NCBI RefSeq assembly: GCF_014656545.1
Contig: NZ_BNDS01000001.1
Location: forward strand, 1 to 64,000
Direction of reading: 5' to 3'
Length of the DNA stretch: 64,000 nucleotides
Source: Neobacillus kokaensis
GTDB lineage: Bacteria; Bacillota; Bacilli; Bacillales; Cytobacillaceae
The first letter of the stretch is position 1; the number at the start of each line of letters is the position of its first letter. Both the position numbers and the translations under genes were made by a program. Positions 50,295 through 61,522 of this stretch are shown one piece after another. Below the pieces are notes generated by a model. It worked only from the letters and a program-made list of their open reading frames with translations. It ran no database searches and had not been told where the DNA came from.

Positions 50295-51518
50295 ATGGTT
50301 AGGGAAAAGAAAATTTTATTATGTGTAACAGGGGGGATTGCTGTATATAAAGCCGCTGCGTTGACAAGTAAGCTTGTTCAGGCTGGTGCCCATGTAAAAG
50401 TTATTTTAAGCGAGTCAGCTGCAAAATTCGTTACCCCGTTAACCTTTCAAGCATTATCCCGCCATGAGGTATATACAGATACCTTTGATGAAAATAACCC
50501 AAAAGTAATAGCTCATATCAATCTTGCTGACTGGGCAGACTTGATTCTTGTTGCCCCGGCAACGGCAAATACAATCGCAAAATTAGCAAGCGGAATCGCT
50601 GACAATATGATTACAACGACTCTACTTGCTTCCACAGCACCAGTGTGGATTGCTCCTGCTATGAATGTCCATATGTATGATCATCCAGCTGTGAAAAAGA
50701 ATCTTACTCTTTTAGCGGAATATGGGTATCAATTTATTGAGCCGAGCGAGGGCTATCTTGCTTGCGGCTACGTAGGTAAAGGGCGTTTAGAAGAACCGGA
50801 GAAAATTGTAGAAATCATGAACCACTATTTTTCGAAGAGCAGCACCCGGCTTTTAAAGGGAAAAACCGTTTTAATTACAGCAGGACCAACCCGTGAAAAA
50901 ATAGATCCAGTTCGTTTTATCTCCAATCATTCCAGCGGCAAAATGGGCTATGCAATTGCTGAGGAAGCAAAAAGGCAGGGAGCGCATGTTGTCTTAGTGT
51001 CTGGACCGGTCCAACTTGCGAGTCCTCATGGGATTGAGGTAATTAAGGTCGAAAGTGCGGAGGAAATGTATAAGGCTGTTCTTGAGCATTTTGATCATGC
51101 TGATGTAGTCATTAAAACAGCTGCAGTCGCTGATTATCGTCCGAAAACCACTTATGCTCATAAAGTAAAAAAACAAGAAGGCGATACCATGCTAGAGCTT
51201 GAAAGGACAAAAGATATTCTGTTTGAACTGGGACAAAGAAAAACGAACCAATTGCTCATCGGTTTTGCGGCAGAAACCAATAATGTCGCTGACTATGCAC
51301 GGAAAAAACTAGAGAAAAAAAATGCCGATATGATTGTTGCAAACAATGTAAAAACTGAAGGGGCAGGGTTTGGTACAGATACAAATATTGTCACTTTGTA
51401 TAAACGTGATGGTACGGTGCTAGAATGGCCAATTATGTCAAAATCAGCGGTTGCGGAAAAAATTATCGAAGAAGTGACCTCACTCTTAAAGGAAATGGGA
51501 AGAAATGAAAATCGCTAG
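50295..51518 (+). CDS. coaBC: bifunctional PPC decarboxylase / PPC synthetase CoaBC
   Basis: CoaBC joins 4'-phosphopantothenate to cysteine and decarboxylates the product, in coenzyme A synthesis. The 407-residue protein has the N-terminal flavoprotein decarboxylase domain (CVTGGIAVYKA, catalytic HINLADW-type His, APAMNVHMYDHP, ACGYVGKGRL with Cys) to about residue 185, and a C-terminal synthetase domain (TAGPTREKIDPVRFISNHSSGKMG in parts). ATG 50292 and GTG 50280 are alternatives; 50295 has GGGGGA 7 bases upstream. It overlaps priA by 14 bases. Confidence 0.95.
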   Translation: MVREKKILLCVTGGIAVYKAAALTSKLVQAGAHVKVILSESAAKFVTPLTFQALSRHEVYTDTFDENNPKVIAHINLADWADLILVAPATANTIAKLASGIADNMITTTLLASTAPVWIAPAMNVHMYDHPAVKKNLTLLAEYGYQFIEPSEGYLACGYVGKGRLEEPEKIVEIMNHYFSKSSTRLLKGKTVLITAGPTREKIDPVRFISNHSSGKMGYAIAEEAKRQGAHVVLVSGPVQLASPHGIEVIKVESAEEMYKAVLEHFDHADVVIKTAAVADYRPKTTYAHKVKKQEGDTMLELERTKDILFELGQRKTNQLLIGFAAETNNVADYARKKLEKKNADMIVANNVKTEGAGFGTDTNIVTLYKRDGTVLEWPIMSKSAVAEKIIEEVTSLLKEMGRNENR

Positions 51519-53916
51519 TGTAATTGTTGATGTTCCAACAAAACAAACGGATCGACCGTTCGATTATCTGGTCCCTGATGAATGGGATGAAGTGATTCAG
51601 CCTGGTATGAGAGTGATTGTTCCGTTTGGCCCTCGAAAGATCCAAGGGTTTGTCACAGAAATTAAAACTGAATCCGAAGTAAAGCAGCTGAGGGAAATGA
51701 TTGAACCAATGGATCTGGAACCGGTATTAAATAAGGAATTATTGCATCTTGGTGAGTGGCTTACTGAAACAACCCTTTGTTTTAAAATTTTTGCATACCA
51801 GGCGATGCTGCCTGCAGCATTAAAAGCAAAATACGAAAAAAAGGTAAAGCTTGCACCCGGGATGAAAGAAGAATGCTTGCCAGAAGCGATTCAATCTTTT
51901 TTTATAAATAATAATAGTCTCGATTGGGATAAAGCACTAAAAAACGGCTTAGTATCTATTTTGCAGCGAGAAGCGGCGAAAGGATTTCTTGAGGTTGTTT
52001 ATGTTGTCAAGGAACGGGTTAAGAAAAAGCAGATGAAAGTTGTTTCCCCGCTAATGAGTACAGCAGATTTAAAGATAGAAATGGAACGACTTCCGTCAAA
52101 TGCGGAAAAACAAAAGCAAGTTTTACACTTCTTTTTGGATCATCCTAATCCGATAGAATTACGACAGCTGCTGGCAGAAGCGAATGCTTCGACCGCTACG
52201 GTAAAGGCTCTTGTGGAGAAAAAACTTTTGTCCGAAGAGGAAATGGAAGTATACCGTGACCCGTTCGAGCATAGGATATTCGAGCATTCCACTCCATTAC
52301 CATTAACTTCTGCCCAGGCTGACGTCATTGAACCTATTCTCGCTTCAATTGAATCCGAAAAGCATGAGGTATTTTTACTTTATGGTGTAACTGGAAGCGG
52401 AAAAACAGAGATTTACCTGCAATCGATTCAGAAAGTTATTGAAAAAGGGGAAGAGGCTATTGTTTTAGTGCCGGAAATCTCTTTAACGCCTCAGATGGTC
52501 AATAGATTTAAAGGAAGGTTCGGGGATTTAGTTGCTGTCCTTCACAGCGGCCTCTCTGCAGGGGAAAAGTATGATGAGTGGCGCAAGATTCAGCGTAAAG
52601 AAGTGAAGGTAGTTGTCGGTGCAAGATCGGCGATATTTGCTCCGTTTGAAAATATTGGCATCATCATTATTGATGAAGAGCATGAAACAAGTTATAAACA
52701 GGAAGATATGCCGCGTTATCATGCTCGGGATGTTGCGATTGAAAGGGCAAAAACCTATCACTGTCCAGTTGTTCTTGGAAGTGCTACTCCATCCTTAGAG
52801 TCATTTGCCAGAGCGCAAAAAAAGGTATATCAATTGCTCACGCTCTCAAGCAGAATGAATGAACGGCCTCTGCCATCTGTTGAAATTGTTGATATGCGTG
52901 AAGAGCTCCGTGCCGGAAACCGTTCAATGTTTTCCAGAAAGCTTTTCGAGATGCTGAAGGATCGGATCGAAAAAAAGCAGCAGTCCGTCTTGTTTTTAAA
53001 TAAGCGAGGGCATTCATCGTTTGTCATGTGCCGTGACTGCGGATATGTCGTAAATTGCCCAAATTGTGAGATCTCCCTTACTTATCACCGCGCAGGAAGC
53101 AGGATGAAGTGTCACTATTGCGGCTATGAGGATCATATACCAAAAGCATGTCCTGAATGTTCAAGTGAATATATCCGTTATTTTGGCAGCGGAACGCAGA
53201 AGGTAGAGGAAGAACTGGGTAAGATTCTTCCTGAAGCAAGGGTTATTCGCATGGATGTCGACACGACAGGAAGAAAAGGATCGCATGAAAGATTATTAAA
53301 AGACTTTCAGGATGGAAAAGCCGACATACTATTAGGAACACAAATGATTGCCAAAGGCTTAGATTTCCCTAACATTACTCTTGTTGGTGTCTTGTCAGCA
53401 GATACGATGCTTCACTTACCTGATTTCCGCTCCTCAGAAAAAACCTTTCAATTATTGACACAAGTAAGCGGGCGAGCAGGAAGACATCAACTGCCTGGTG
53501 AAGTCGTTATTCAAACCTATACCCCGGAGCATTACAGCATTGAACTTGCGGGTACACAAAATTATGCTTTCTTTTATCATCGTGAAATGATGATGCGAAA
53601 ACTTCATCATTATCCGCCTTTTTATTATTTAGTGCTCATTACCTTAACCCACGAAAATTTAATGTCGGTGGTCTCGGAAACAGAGAAAATTGTAAATTTC
53701 GTTCGTTCCCAAGTTTCAAATCAAGCTGTGATTTTGGGACCGGCAGCATCACCAATCCCTAGGATTAATAATAGATATCGTTATCAATGTCTGATAAAAT
53801 ACAAGCGGGAACCACATTTAACCAGAATCTTGAAAAAAATACTTGATCAGTATCAAACAGAAACGAAAAACGGTCTGCAGGTTTCGATTGATATAAATCC
53901 GTTTATCTTAATGTAA
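51505..53916 (+). CDS. priA: primosomal helicase PriA
   Basis: PriA is a 3'-to-5' superfamily 2 helicase that reloads the replisome at stalled forks. The 803-residue protein has an N-terminal DNA-binding domain (about 1-100), Walker A GVTGSGKTE at 294-302, DEEH at 390-393, a zinc region with paired cysteines (CRDCGYVVNCPNC, CHYCGYED, CPECSSE), and a C-terminal helicase core with QVSGRAGR. It begins inside the coaBC end, so translation is coupled. Confidence 0.97.
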   Translation: MKIASVIVDVPTKQTDRPFDYLVPDEWDEVIQPGMRVIVPFGPRKIQGFVTEIKTESEVKQLREMIEPMDLEPVLNKELLHLGEWLTETTLCFKIFAYQAMLPAALKAKYEKKVKLAPGMKEECLPEAIQSFFINNNSLDWDKALKNGLVSILQREAAKGFLEVVYVVKERVKKKQMKVVSPLMSTADLKIEMERLPSNAEKQKQVLHFFLDHPNPIELRQLLAEANASTATVKALVEKKLLSEEEMEVYRDPFEHRIFEHSTPLPLTSAQADVIEPILASIESEKHEVFLLYGVTGSGKTEIYLQSIQKVIEKGEEAIVLVPEISLTPQMVNRFKGRFGDLVAVLHSGLSAGEKYDEWRKIQRKEVKVVVGARSAIFAPFENIGIIIIDEEHETSYKQEDMPRYHARDVAIERAKTYHCPVVLGSATPSLESFARAQKKVYQLLTLSSRMNERPLPSVEIVDMREELRAGNRSMFSRKLFEMLKDRIEKKQQSVLFLNKRGHSSFVMCRDCGYVVNCPNCEISLTYHRAGSRMKCHYCGYEDHIPKACPECSSEYIRYFGSGTQKVEEELGKILPEARVIRMDVDTTGRKGSHERLLKDFQDGKADILLGTQMIAKGLDFPNITLVGVLSADTMLHLPDFRSSEKTFQLLTQVSGRAGRHQLPGEVVIQTYTPEHYSIELAGTQNYAFFYHREMMMRKLHHYPPFYYLVLITLTHENLMSVVSETEKIVNFVRSQVSNQAVILGPAASPIPRINNRYRYQCLIKYKREPHLTRILKKILDQYQTETKNGLQVSIDINPFILM

Positions 53917-53978
53917 TCTGGGTGAAAATGATAAACAATAAACTTCATATATATGATTGAACTGACGGAGGAACTATT

Positions 53979-54464
53979 TTGGCGATACGTAAAATTGTAA
54001 ATTACCCAGCAGAGATCCTTGAGCAAAAATGTAAAGAGGTGGTCAAGTTTGATAAAAAACTTGTGAAATTGCTGGATGATATGTATGACACAATGATTGA
54101 ATTCGACGGAGTGGGTCTTGCAGCTCCGCAGATTGGCTTAGATGCAAGAATTGCGATTGTAGATATTGATGATGAATTGGGAACAATCGAAATGATTAAC
54201 CCTCAAATATTAAATCAGGAAGGAGAACAAACTGGCCCTGAAGGCTGTTTGAGCTTTCCTGGATTATATGGTGAAGTAACAAGGGCAAATTATGTCAAAA
54301 TTGAAGCACTCGATCGAAAGGGAAGAAAATACCAGCTTGATGCAGAAGGATTTCTTGCCAGGGCAATTCAGCATGAAATTGATCATCTTGATGGAATATT
54401 ATTTACTTCTAAGGTTACGAGGTATCTTGAGGAAGATGAGCTAGAAGGAGTAGAAAGTGAATGA
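53979..54464 (+). CDS. def: peptide deformylase
   Basis: Def removes the formyl group from nascent proteins, using a metal ion. The 161-residue protein has all three motifs: [10 protein letters not shown] (about 45-54), EGCLSFPG with the metal Cys, and QHEIDHLDG with two metal His and catalytic Glu. The TTG start follows GGAGGAACTATT. It is paired with fmt through a 4-base ATGA overlap, the classic arrangement. Confidence 0.96.
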   Translation: MAIRKIVNYPAEILEQKCKEVVKFDKKLVKLLDDMYDTMIEFDGVGLAAPQIGLDARIAIVDIDDELGTIEMINPQILNQEGEQTGPEGCLSFPGLYGEVTRANYVKIEALDRKGRKYQLDAEGFLARAIQHEIDHLDGILFTSKVTRYLEEDELEGVESE

Positions 54465-55405
54465 CCAGAATTATATTTATGGGAACGCCCGATTTTTCCG
54501 TACCGGTCTTGCAGAGAATTATTCACGATGGCTATGAGGTGATCGGGGTCGTCACCCAGCCTGACAGACCTGTGGGGCGCAAAAGGGTTTTAACACCACC
54601 ACCTGTAAAGGTAGAAGCAATAAGCAATAAAATACCAGTATTTCAGCCGGAAAAAATTCGCCAGCCGGAAGAACTGCAAAGGATTCTTGATTTAGAACCT
54701 GATTTAATTGTAACAGCTGCATTTGGACAAATTTTACCGAAAGAACTGCTGGAGGCACCTAAATATGGATGCATAAATGTTCATGCATCACTTTTGCCAG
54801 AACTTCGAGGCGGTGCTCCAATTCATTATGCGATTTTACAAGGCAAGGAGAAAACTGGAATCACCATAATGTATATGGCAGAAAAATTGGATGCAGGAGA
54901 TATCTTAACTGCTGTTGAAGTTCCGATAGCCGAAGAGGATAATGTAGGTACATTACATGATAAATTAAGTGCTGCGGGAGCTAAACTATTATCAGAAACT
55001 TTACCGAAGCTGCTAGAAGGCAGTCTAACCCCGATTCCCCAGAATGAGGAGTATGCAACCTTTGCTCCGAATATTAAAAGAGAACAAGAAAAAATCAACT
55101 GGGAACAAACAGGTGAAGAAATCTACAACCATATCCGGGGGTTAAATCCATGGCCAGTTGCCTTTACAACATTGAATGGACAGGTTTTAAAAATTTGGCA
55201 GGCCAAGAAGGTACACAATACAGTTGCTCTTAAGCCAGGGACAATAATAAGTATAGAGCCAGATGGATTAACGGTTAAAAGTGGTAATAATACCGCTGTT
55301 AAAATTATCGAGTTACAGCCTTCAGGGAAAACAAAAATGAAAAGTGAACAATTTTTACGTGGCGCAGGTGCGAAAATTTTATTAGGCAGTAAATTAGGAG
55401 AATAA
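54461..55405 (+). CDS. fmt: methionyl-tRNA formyltransferase
   Basis: Fmt formylates Met-tRNA(fMet) with 10-formyl-tetrahydrofolate. The 314-residue protein has the N-terminal hydrolase-like domain ([40 protein letters not shown] with catalytic Asn-His, and the distal Asp in EKLDAGDIL) and a C-terminal OB-like domain from about residue 207. It is coupled to def by ATGA. rsmB begins 1 base after its stop. Confidence 0.97.
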   Translation: MTRIIFMGTPDFSVPVLQRIIHDGYEVIGVVTQPDRPVGRKRVLTPPPVKVEAISNKIPVFQPEKIRQPEELQRILDLEPDLIVTAAFGQILPKELLEAPKYGCINVHASLLPELRGGAPIHYAILQGKEKTGITIMYMAEKLDAGDILTAVEVPIAEEDNVGTLHDKLSAAGAKLLSETLPKLLEGSLTPIPQNEEYATFAPNIKREQEKINWEQTGEEIYNHIRGLNPWPVAFTTLNGQVLKIWQAKKVHNTVALKPGTIISIEPDGLTVKSGNNTAVKIIELQPSGKTKMKSEQFLRGAGAKILLGSKLGE

Positions 55406-55406
55406 T

Positions 55407-56759
55407 ATGACGACCAAAACAAAAAAGAATGTACGTGAAATAGCGATGGATCTTCTTGTTGCTATTGAGAAAAACCAATCCTATAGTAATTTGCTGCTAA
55501 ACAATGTAATAGAAAAAAATCAATTGTCGCCAATTGACATTGGCTTACTAACAGAATTGACATATGGCACATTACAAAGACGAATGGCGCTCGATTTCTT
55601 TTTACAGCCATTCATTAAAGACAATAAAAAATTAGCAAATTGGATTCATCATTTATTACGACTTACCCTATATCAAATGGTTTACCTTGATCGTATTCCA
55701 GATAGAGCTGCTATTTACGAAGCAGTGGAAATTGCAAAAAGCCGAGGGCATAAAGGAATTGCCAGTTTGGTAAATGGAGTATTAAGAAGCATTCAACGAA
55801 ATGGCCTTCCATCTTTTAGTGAGGTTTCTGACCTTAACGAAAGATTGTCGCTAGAAACGAGTCACCCAATATGGCTTGTGAATCGATGGGTTAACCAATT
55901 TGGCTATGAAAAAACAAGAGAAATGTGTGAAATGAATTTAACAGCACCAATGCAAACAGCAAGGGTTAATCTTACAAAGATTACCCGGGATGAATGTACA
56001 GCAATTCTGGAAGAGGATGGTTTTGATATTGAAAAAAGCCCAATCATTCCTGAAGCAATAAGGTCGTTAAAGGGAAATTTGGCTTCCACAATTGCCTTTA
56101 AATATGGTATGTTAACAATCCAAGATGAAAGCTCGATGCTTGCAGCCTATGCATTAGGGGCAATGGAAAACGAATTTATCCTTGATGCATGTGCAGCCCC
56201 TGGAGGAAAAAGTACGCATATTGCTGAAAAAATGAATAATACTGGTGAAGTCATTTCGGTTGATCTGCATCAGCATAAAGTAAAATTAATTAATGAAAAT
56301 GCCCGCCGGTTAGGGTTATCTAATATAAAAACAAATGTGTCTGACTCAAGAGATATACAAGAAAAATTCAAGGATGAGACATTCAATCGAATTTTGCTTG
56401 ATGCTCCATGCTCAGGTCTTGGGGTAATGAGAAGAAAGCCTGACATGAAATATACGAAAATGGAAAAAGATATAGAACGGTTAAGCAGCATCCAACAAGA
56501 TCTGCTAACGTCAGTAGCCCCTTTATTGAAAAAAGGAGGTATTCTTGTATATAGTACCTGCACAGTAGATAAACAAGAAAACGAAGATACAGTAAAGGTA
56601 TTTTTAGAAAATAATCCAGATTTTGAAGGGGATTTGTCATTAAAACAACGAATGCCAGAAGCTATTCAACCCCTAATTACAGGCTATGACCTGCAAATTT
56701 TCCCACAGGATTTTGGTTCTGATGGATTTTATATTGCAGCATTAAGAAAGAAGGTGTAA
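55407..56759 (+). CDS. rsmB: 16S rRNA (cytosine967-C5)-methyltransferase RsmB
   Basis: RsmB (Sun/Fmu) methylates C967 of 16S rRNA. The 450-residue protein has an N-terminal NusB-like RNA-binding domain (about 1-140), then a SAM domain with LDACAAPGGKSTH, the DAPCSGLG motif and the YSTCTVDKQENE catalytic Cys motif. GGAGAATA precedes the ATG. It lies in the run def-fmt-rsmB-rlmN, which modifies proteins and rRNA at translation start. Confidence 0.95.
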   Translation: MTTKTKKNVREIAMDLLVAIEKNQSYSNLLLNNVIEKNQLSPIDIGLLTELTYGTLQRRMALDFFLQPFIKDNKKLANWIHHLLRLTLYQMVYLDRIPDRAAIYEAVEIAKSRGHKGIASLVNGVLRSIQRNGLPSFSEVSDLNERLSLETSHPIWLVNRWVNQFGYEKTREMCEMNLTAPMQTARVNLTKITRDECTAILEEDGFDIEKSPIIPEAIRSLKGNLASTIAFKYGMLTIQDESSMLAAYALGAMENEFILDACAAPGGKSTHIAEKMNNTGEVISVDLHQHKVKLINENARRLGLSNIKTNVSDSRDIQEKFKDETFNRILLDAPCSGLGVMRRKPDMKYTKMEKDIERLSSIQQDLLTSVAPLLKKGGILVYSTCTVDKQENEDTVKVFLENNPDFEGDLSLKQRMPEAIQPLITGYDLQIFPQDFGSDGFYIAALRKKV

Positions 56760-56762
56760 CAG

Positions 56763-57854
56763 TTGGAACAATCATATACAACTGAGAAGAAAACAACATT
56801 GGAAGAAAATAAAAAATCAATTTACACACTCCAGTTTCATGAGCTAACAGAATGGCTGCAAGAGAATGGTGAAAAATCTTTTCGTACCGAGCAAATCTTT
56901 AATTGGCTCTATACTAAAAGAGTTACATCGTTTGATGAAATGAGTAATTTATCAAAGGGATTGAGAGAGAAGCTTGCAGATCAGTTTCAAATCACGACAT
57001 TAAATACAGTTATTCAGCAAGAATCAGCAGATGGTACGATTAAATTCTTGTTTGAACTTCAAGATGGCTATTCCATTGAAACGGTTTTAATGCGTCACGA
57101 TTACGGAAATTCCGTGTGTGTGACGACACAGGTTGGCTGCCGCATTGGCTGTACCTTTTGTGCTTCAACCCTTGGCGGCTTAAAGCGGCACCTCGAAGCG
57201 GGAGAGATTGTGGCTCAAGTGGTGAAGGTGCAGCAAGCACTCGATGAAACGGGTGAAAGGGTAAGCTCAGTTGTTATCATGGGTATTGGCGAGCCGTTTG
57301 ATAACTATGATAATATGCTTTCATTTTTAAAAATCATTAACCATGATAAAGCGTTAAATATTGGCGCACGTCATATTACGGTATCAACAAGCGGGATTAT
57401 TCCAAAGATCTATAAATTTGCGGATGAGAACATGCAGATCAACTTTGCAATATCATTGCATGCTCCGAATACAGAATTACGTACAAGATTAATGCCTATC
57501 AATAAGGCATATAAACTTGATGACTTAATGAAAGCGGTACGGTATTATATCGATAAGACAGGGCGAAGAATTAGCTTTGAATACGGCCTGTTTGGTAATG
57601 TTAATGATTCAACTGAGCATGCGGAGGAATTGGCTGACTTATTAAAAGGTCTAAAGTGCCATGTGAATCTTATTCCAGTAAACTATGTACCTGAAAGGGA
57701 CTATGTGAGAACACCAAGGGAAAAGATTTTTGCGTTTGAGAAGACATTGAAAAATCGTGGAATTAATGTAACAATTCGTCGTGAGCAAGGTCATGATATT
57801 GATGCAGCATGCGGACAGCTTCGTGCAAAGGAGCGAAAAGAGGAGACGAGGTGA
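56763..57854 (+). CDS. rlmN: dual-specificity RNA methyltransferase RlmN
   Basis: RlmN is a radical SAM enzyme that makes 2-methyladenosine at A2503 of 23S rRNA and A37 of some tRNAs. The 363-residue protein has the radical SAM cysteines C126, C130 and C133 (CRIGCTFC), the GIGEPFDN motif and the catalytic Cys350 in DIDAACGQL. The TTG start follows GAAGGTG. The first 20 residues are variable. It ends 4 bases before prpC. Confidence 0.96.
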   Translation: MEQSYTTEKKTTLEENKKSIYTLQFHELTEWLQENGEKSFRTEQIFNWLYTKRVTSFDEMSNLSKGLREKLADQFQITTLNTVIQQESADGTIKFLFELQDGYSIETVLMRHDYGNSVCVTTQVGCRIGCTFCASTLGGLKRHLEAGEIVAQVVKVQQALDETGERVSSVVIMGIGEPFDNYDNMLSFLKIINHDKALNIGARHITVSTSGIIPKIYKFADENMQINFAISLHAPNTELRTRLMPINKAYKLDDLMKAVRYYIDKTGRRISFEYGLFGNVNDSTEHAEELADLLKGLKCHVNLIPVNYVPERDYVRTPREKIFAFEKTLKNRGINVTIRREQGHDIDAACGQLRAKERKEETR

Positions 57855-57858
57855 AGGT

Positions 57859-58611
57859 ATGAAAGCGGTATTTAAAACAGACAAAGGGAAAGTACGTCTT
57901 CATAATGAGGATGCAGGAGGAATCTTTGTCAATCAGGACGGCAGCCGCCTTGCCATTGTAGCAGATGGGATGGGCGGTCACCGTGCAGGTGATGTAGCAA
58001 GTGAAATGAGTGTTTCCCATTTAAAGCAGGAATGGGAAGCGGCTAAGGGAATTATTACGGCAGATGCTGCCGAAAAGTGGCTGGAAGATCAAATAACGGC
58101 AGTCAATTATAAACTATTAGAACATGCATCGAATAATTCTGAATGTGATGGCATGGGGACAACCATCGTAGCTGCCATCACAACCGACCGCTTTGCAACC
58201 TTAGCAAATATTGGGGATAGCCGGGGATATATTTTAAATGAAACCGGATTTAAGCAAATAACAGAGGATCATTCACTTGTAAATGAATTAGTAAGGACAG
58301 GGCAAATTTCCAAGGAAGATGCAGAGCATCATCCAAGAAAAAATGTATTACTCAGGGCACTGGGAACTGAAAAAGTAGTGGAGATTGATATTGCAACCAT
58401 TATTTTTGAAGAGGGAGATATTCTGTTATTATGTTCAGATGGCCTTTCTAATAAAGTAACTGAAAAAGAAATGTCGGAAATCCTGTTAAATGAAGATTCA
58501 CTTGATGATAAAGCCGGAACACTAATCAAGCTTGCAAATGATAATGGCGGAGAGGATAACATCACCTTAGTAATTGCGGAGTTTTCTGAGTGTCTACGGG
58601 GTGATGTTTAG
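57859..58611 (+). CDS. prpC: PP2C-type protein phosphatase PrpC
   Basis: PrpC dephosphorylates PrkC and its targets. The 250-residue protein is a metal-dependent PP2C phosphatase: metal-binding HNEDAGG and VADGMGGHRAGDVAS, MGTTIVAA, GDSRGYIL and the C-terminal GGEDNITLV. In-frame codons extend back into rlmN, but the ATG at 57859 follows GAGGTGAAGG and fits the family. Its stop abuts the prkC ATG, a kinase-phosphatase pair. Confidence 0.95.
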   Translation: MKAVFKTDKGKVRLHNEDAGGIFVNQDGSRLAIVADGMGGHRAGDVASEMSVSHLKQEWEAAKGIITADAAEKWLEDQITAVNYKLLEHASNNSECDGMGTTIVAAITTDRFATLANIGDSRGYILNETGFKQITEDHSLVNELVRTGQISKEDAEHHPRKNVLLRALGTEKVVEIDIATIIFEEGDILLLCSDGLSNKVTEKEMSEILLNEDSLDDKAGTLIKLANDNGGEDNITLVIAEFSECLRGDV

Positions 58612-60582
58612 ATGATGATTGGTAAAAGATTAAGCGGCCGCTATAAAATTTTACATATCATCGGCGGTGGTGGCATGGCCAATGTCTACCTGGCTCACGA
58701 TATGATTCTTGACCGCGATGTCGCTGTTAAAATGCTGCGGCTTGATTTTGCAAATGATGAAGAATTCATCAGAAGATTTCACAGGGAAGCTCAATCTGCT
58801 ACAAGCCTTGCACATCCGAATATTGTTAATATTTATGATGTCGGAGAAGAAAATGAACTATATTATATTGTGATGGAATATGTAGATGGCCAAACACTCA
58901 AACAATACATACAACAAAACTCGCCATTAAGAGTGGAAGATGCAATCGGGATTATGAGACAACTGGCATCGGCGATCTCTCATGCCCATCATAATCATAT
59001 TATCCATCGCGATATTAAGCCGCACAATATATTAATAGACCATACCGGTAATGTGAAAATTACTGACTTCGGGATTGCTATGGCGCTTAGTGCAACCTCA
59101 ATTACCCAGACCAACTCGGTCTTAGGGTCTGTCCATTATTTATCACCTGAACAGGCAAGAGGCGGGATGGCGAATCGAAAGTCAGATATTTATTCTCTAG
59201 GCATTGTTATGTTCGAACTATTAACCGGAAGGCTGCCTTTTTCAGGAGAATCGGCAGTATCTATTGCTTTGAAGCACCTTCAATCAGAGACACCATCGGT
59301 TCGCCGCTGGAATCCGAAAATTCCGCAAAGCGTTGAAAATATCGTCTTAAAGGCAACTGCTAAGGATCCATTTCATCGTTATAATAGTGTGGACGAAATG
59401 GAAGAGGATCTAAGAACTGCTCTCGACCCAGAGAGGATGAATGAACCGAAATTCACCATTCCTGATGATGACGAAGCGACTAAAGCGATTCCGATCATCA
59501 CGGATGATAAGCCGCTTAAAAATTTGGATGAGACCTTAGTTCATAAAAATGAAAAGGCGAAAGAGAATCCTAAAAACCCCGGCAAGGACGGGAAAGATAA
59601 GAATAAAAAAAGGAAAAAATGGCCGCTCGTCTTTATTACTATTTTTCTTATACTAAGTATTTTAGGGGTATTATCTGCATTGTTTTTACCAGGATTACTC
59701 GCTGCAAAGGATGTTAAAGTACCAGATGTAAGCGGAATGGCAGTGGATGATGCAATTTCAAAATTAAAGCTAAAAGGACTTGGGATTGATCAAAAAATTG
59801 AGATAACTGATGATGAGGTTAATGAAGGGTTAGTCATTAAAACCGATCCTGAAGCCGGAGAAACAGTTAAAGAAGAAGCAAAAGTCTCCATCTATATTAG
59901 TTTAGGAAAAGAAAAACTTGAATTATCAAATTATGTTGGCAGACAGTATGACGAGGTACTAAGGCTGTTAGAAAATGATAATTTTAAAGATATAAAGAAG
60001 ATAGAGAAGCATGATGATAGTGATCCAGGGACAATTCTCAGCCAAAATCTTCCGGAAGGCGAAAAAGTGGTTCCTGAAGAAACAGTCTTGGAATTCGAAG
60101 TCAGCCAGGGGCCAGAAATTATCGTGTTAAGAGATTTGACTCAATACAGTTTAAAAGGTGCCCAGGATTATGCTGCTTTAGTCGGACTCACCTTGGATGC
60201 ATCGCAGGAACAATATGATGATATAGTACCGGCAGGAATGATTATATCCCAATCACCTAAAGAGGGTGCAGAGCTGAAAAAGGGCGATAAAGTAACAGTA
60301 ATCATTTCAAAAGGGGAAAAGCCGCCTAAAAAGGTGGTTAAAGATATTACAATCCCATATGAGCCAGACCCTGAAAACCCAGAAAAGGAACAGGTGGTCC
60401 AGGTTTATATTGATGACTTGAGTCGAACCATGACAGAACCGTCAGAAACATTTACGATAAAAGAAACAAAAAAAATTACAATTGAATTAATGATCCCTTA
60501 TGGGAAAAAAGCCGGTTATAGGATTATGAAGGATGGTAGTGTATATACAGAAGAAGTAATTAACTATTCCGATATTGATTAA
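58612..60582 (+). CDS. prkC: PASTA-domain Ser/Thr kinase PrkC
   Basis: PrkC is a membrane kinase that binds muropeptides outside the cell and triggers germination and stationary-phase responses. The 656-residue protein has a Hanks-type kinase domain (GGGGMANVY loop, K40 in VAVKML, HRDIKPHN, TDFGIA, GSVHYLSPEQ), a lysine-rich juxtamembrane stretch, one transmembrane segment (about 343-363), three PASTA repeats (about 366-575) and a C-terminal domain. ATG 58615 is an alternative one codon in. It is cotranscribed with prpC. Confidence 0.96.
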   Translation: MMIGKRLSGRYKILHIIGGGGMANVYLAHDMILDRDVAVKMLRLDFANDEEFIRRFHREAQSATSLAHPNIVNIYDVGEENELYYIVMEYVDGQTLKQYIQQNSPLRVEDAIGIMRQLASAISHAHHNHIIHRDIKPHNILIDHTGNVKITDFGIAMALSATSITQTNSVLGSVHYLSPEQARGGMANRKSDIYSLGIVMFELLTGRLPFSGESAVSIALKHLQSETPSVRRWNPKIPQSVENIVLKATAKDPFHRYNSVDEMEEDLRTALDPERMNEPKFTIPDDDEATKAIPIITDDKPLKNLDETLVHKNEKAKENPKNPGKDGKDKNKKRKKWPLVFITIFLILSILGVLSALFLPGLLAAKDVKVPDVSGMAVDDAISKLKLKGLGIDQKIEITDDEVNEGLVIKTDPEAGETVKEEAKVSIYISLGKEKLELSNYVGRQYDEVLRLLENDNFKDIKKIEKHDDSDPGTILSQNLPEGEKVVPEETVLEFEVSQGPEIIVLRDLTQYSLKGAQDYAALVGLTLDASQEQYDDIVPAGMIISQSPKEGAELKKGDKVTVIISKGEKPPKKVVKDITIPYEPDPENPEKEQVVQVYIDDLSRTMTEPSETFTIKETKKITIELMIPYGKKAGYRIMKDGSVYTEEVINYSDID

Positions 60583-60638
60583 GTATGACAGCTAAATGAA
60601 ACAATGGACAAAAAAGTAAATCAGCAAGGAGGGATGCT

Positions 60639-61520
60639 ATGCCTGAAGGGAAAATTATCAAGGCATTAAGCGGTTTTTATTATGTTTTTCATGATAATCA
60701 AATCATCCAATGCCGCGGAAGAGGGGTCTTTAGAAAAAATAAAATTACCCCTCTGGTAGGGGATGAGGTTGTATTTCAAGCTGAAAATGACCAAGAGGGC
60801 TACATTTTAGAAGTGAAAGAGCGAAAAAATGAATTACAGCGCCCGCCCATTGCGAATGTTGATCAAGCAATACTGGTGTTTTCAGCTGTGGAACCAGATT
60901 TCAGTCCAGCACTGTTAGACCGCTTTCTTGTTTTGGTTGAATTTAATCATATTGAACCGTTAATTTGTATTACAAAAATGGATCTTACGACTGATGAGCA
61001 GGAGGAAACGATCTTATCCTATGCCAAGGATTATACAAAGGCGGGTTATGAAGTTATTCTAACATCTTCTGAAACGGAAGCTGGAATTGACCGATTAAAC
61101 CCGCATTTGGAAAATAAAATATCCGTTTTTGCGGGTCAATCTGGGGTAGGTAAATCTTCATTGCTTAATGTCCTTAGACCCGACCTTGAACTGAAAACGA
61201 ATGATATTTCCTCCCATTTAGGAAGAGGAAAACATACAACAAGACATGTGGAATTAATAAAAATTGGCAATGGTCTTGTTGCCGATACACCGGGTTTCAG
61301 TTCCTTAGAATTTACCAATATCGAGGCCGAGGATTTAACCCATTGTTTTCCTGAATTGGTGAAGGCTGGTGAAGATTGTAAATTTCGCGGCTGTCTTCAT
61401 TTAAAAGAGCCAAAATGCGCTGTTAAAGCAAAAGTTGATACTGGGGATATTCCTCCATATCGATACGAGCATTATGTTGATTTTTTGCTAGAAATTAAAG
61501 ATAGAAAGCCGAGGTATTAA
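60639..61520 (+). CDS. rsgA: ribosome assembly GTPase RsgA
   Basis: RsgA is a circularly permuted GTPase that checks 30S maturation near the decoding site. The 293-residue protein has an OB domain (about 1-70), then the permuted motifs ITKMD, P-loop GQSGVGKSS at 166-174, DTPGFSS, and a C-terminal zinc finger with [22 protein letters not shown] precedes the ATG. It sits downstream of prkC, which phosphorylates RsgA in B. subtilis. Confidence 0.96.
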   Translation: MPEGKIIKALSGFYYVFHDNQIIQCRGRGVFRKNKITPLVGDEVVFQAENDQEGYILEVKERKNELQRPPIANVDQAILVFSAVEPDFSPALLDRFLVLVEFNHIEPLICITKMDLTTDEQEETILSYAKDYTKAGYEVILTSSETEAGIDRLNPHLENKISVFAGQSGVGKSSLLNVLRPDLELKTNDISSHLGRGKHTTRHVELIKIGNGLVADTPGFSSLEFTNIEAEDLTHCFPELVKAGEDCKFRGCLHLKEPKCAVKAKVDTGDIPPYRYEHYVDFLLEIKDRKPRY

Positions 61521-61522
61521 TT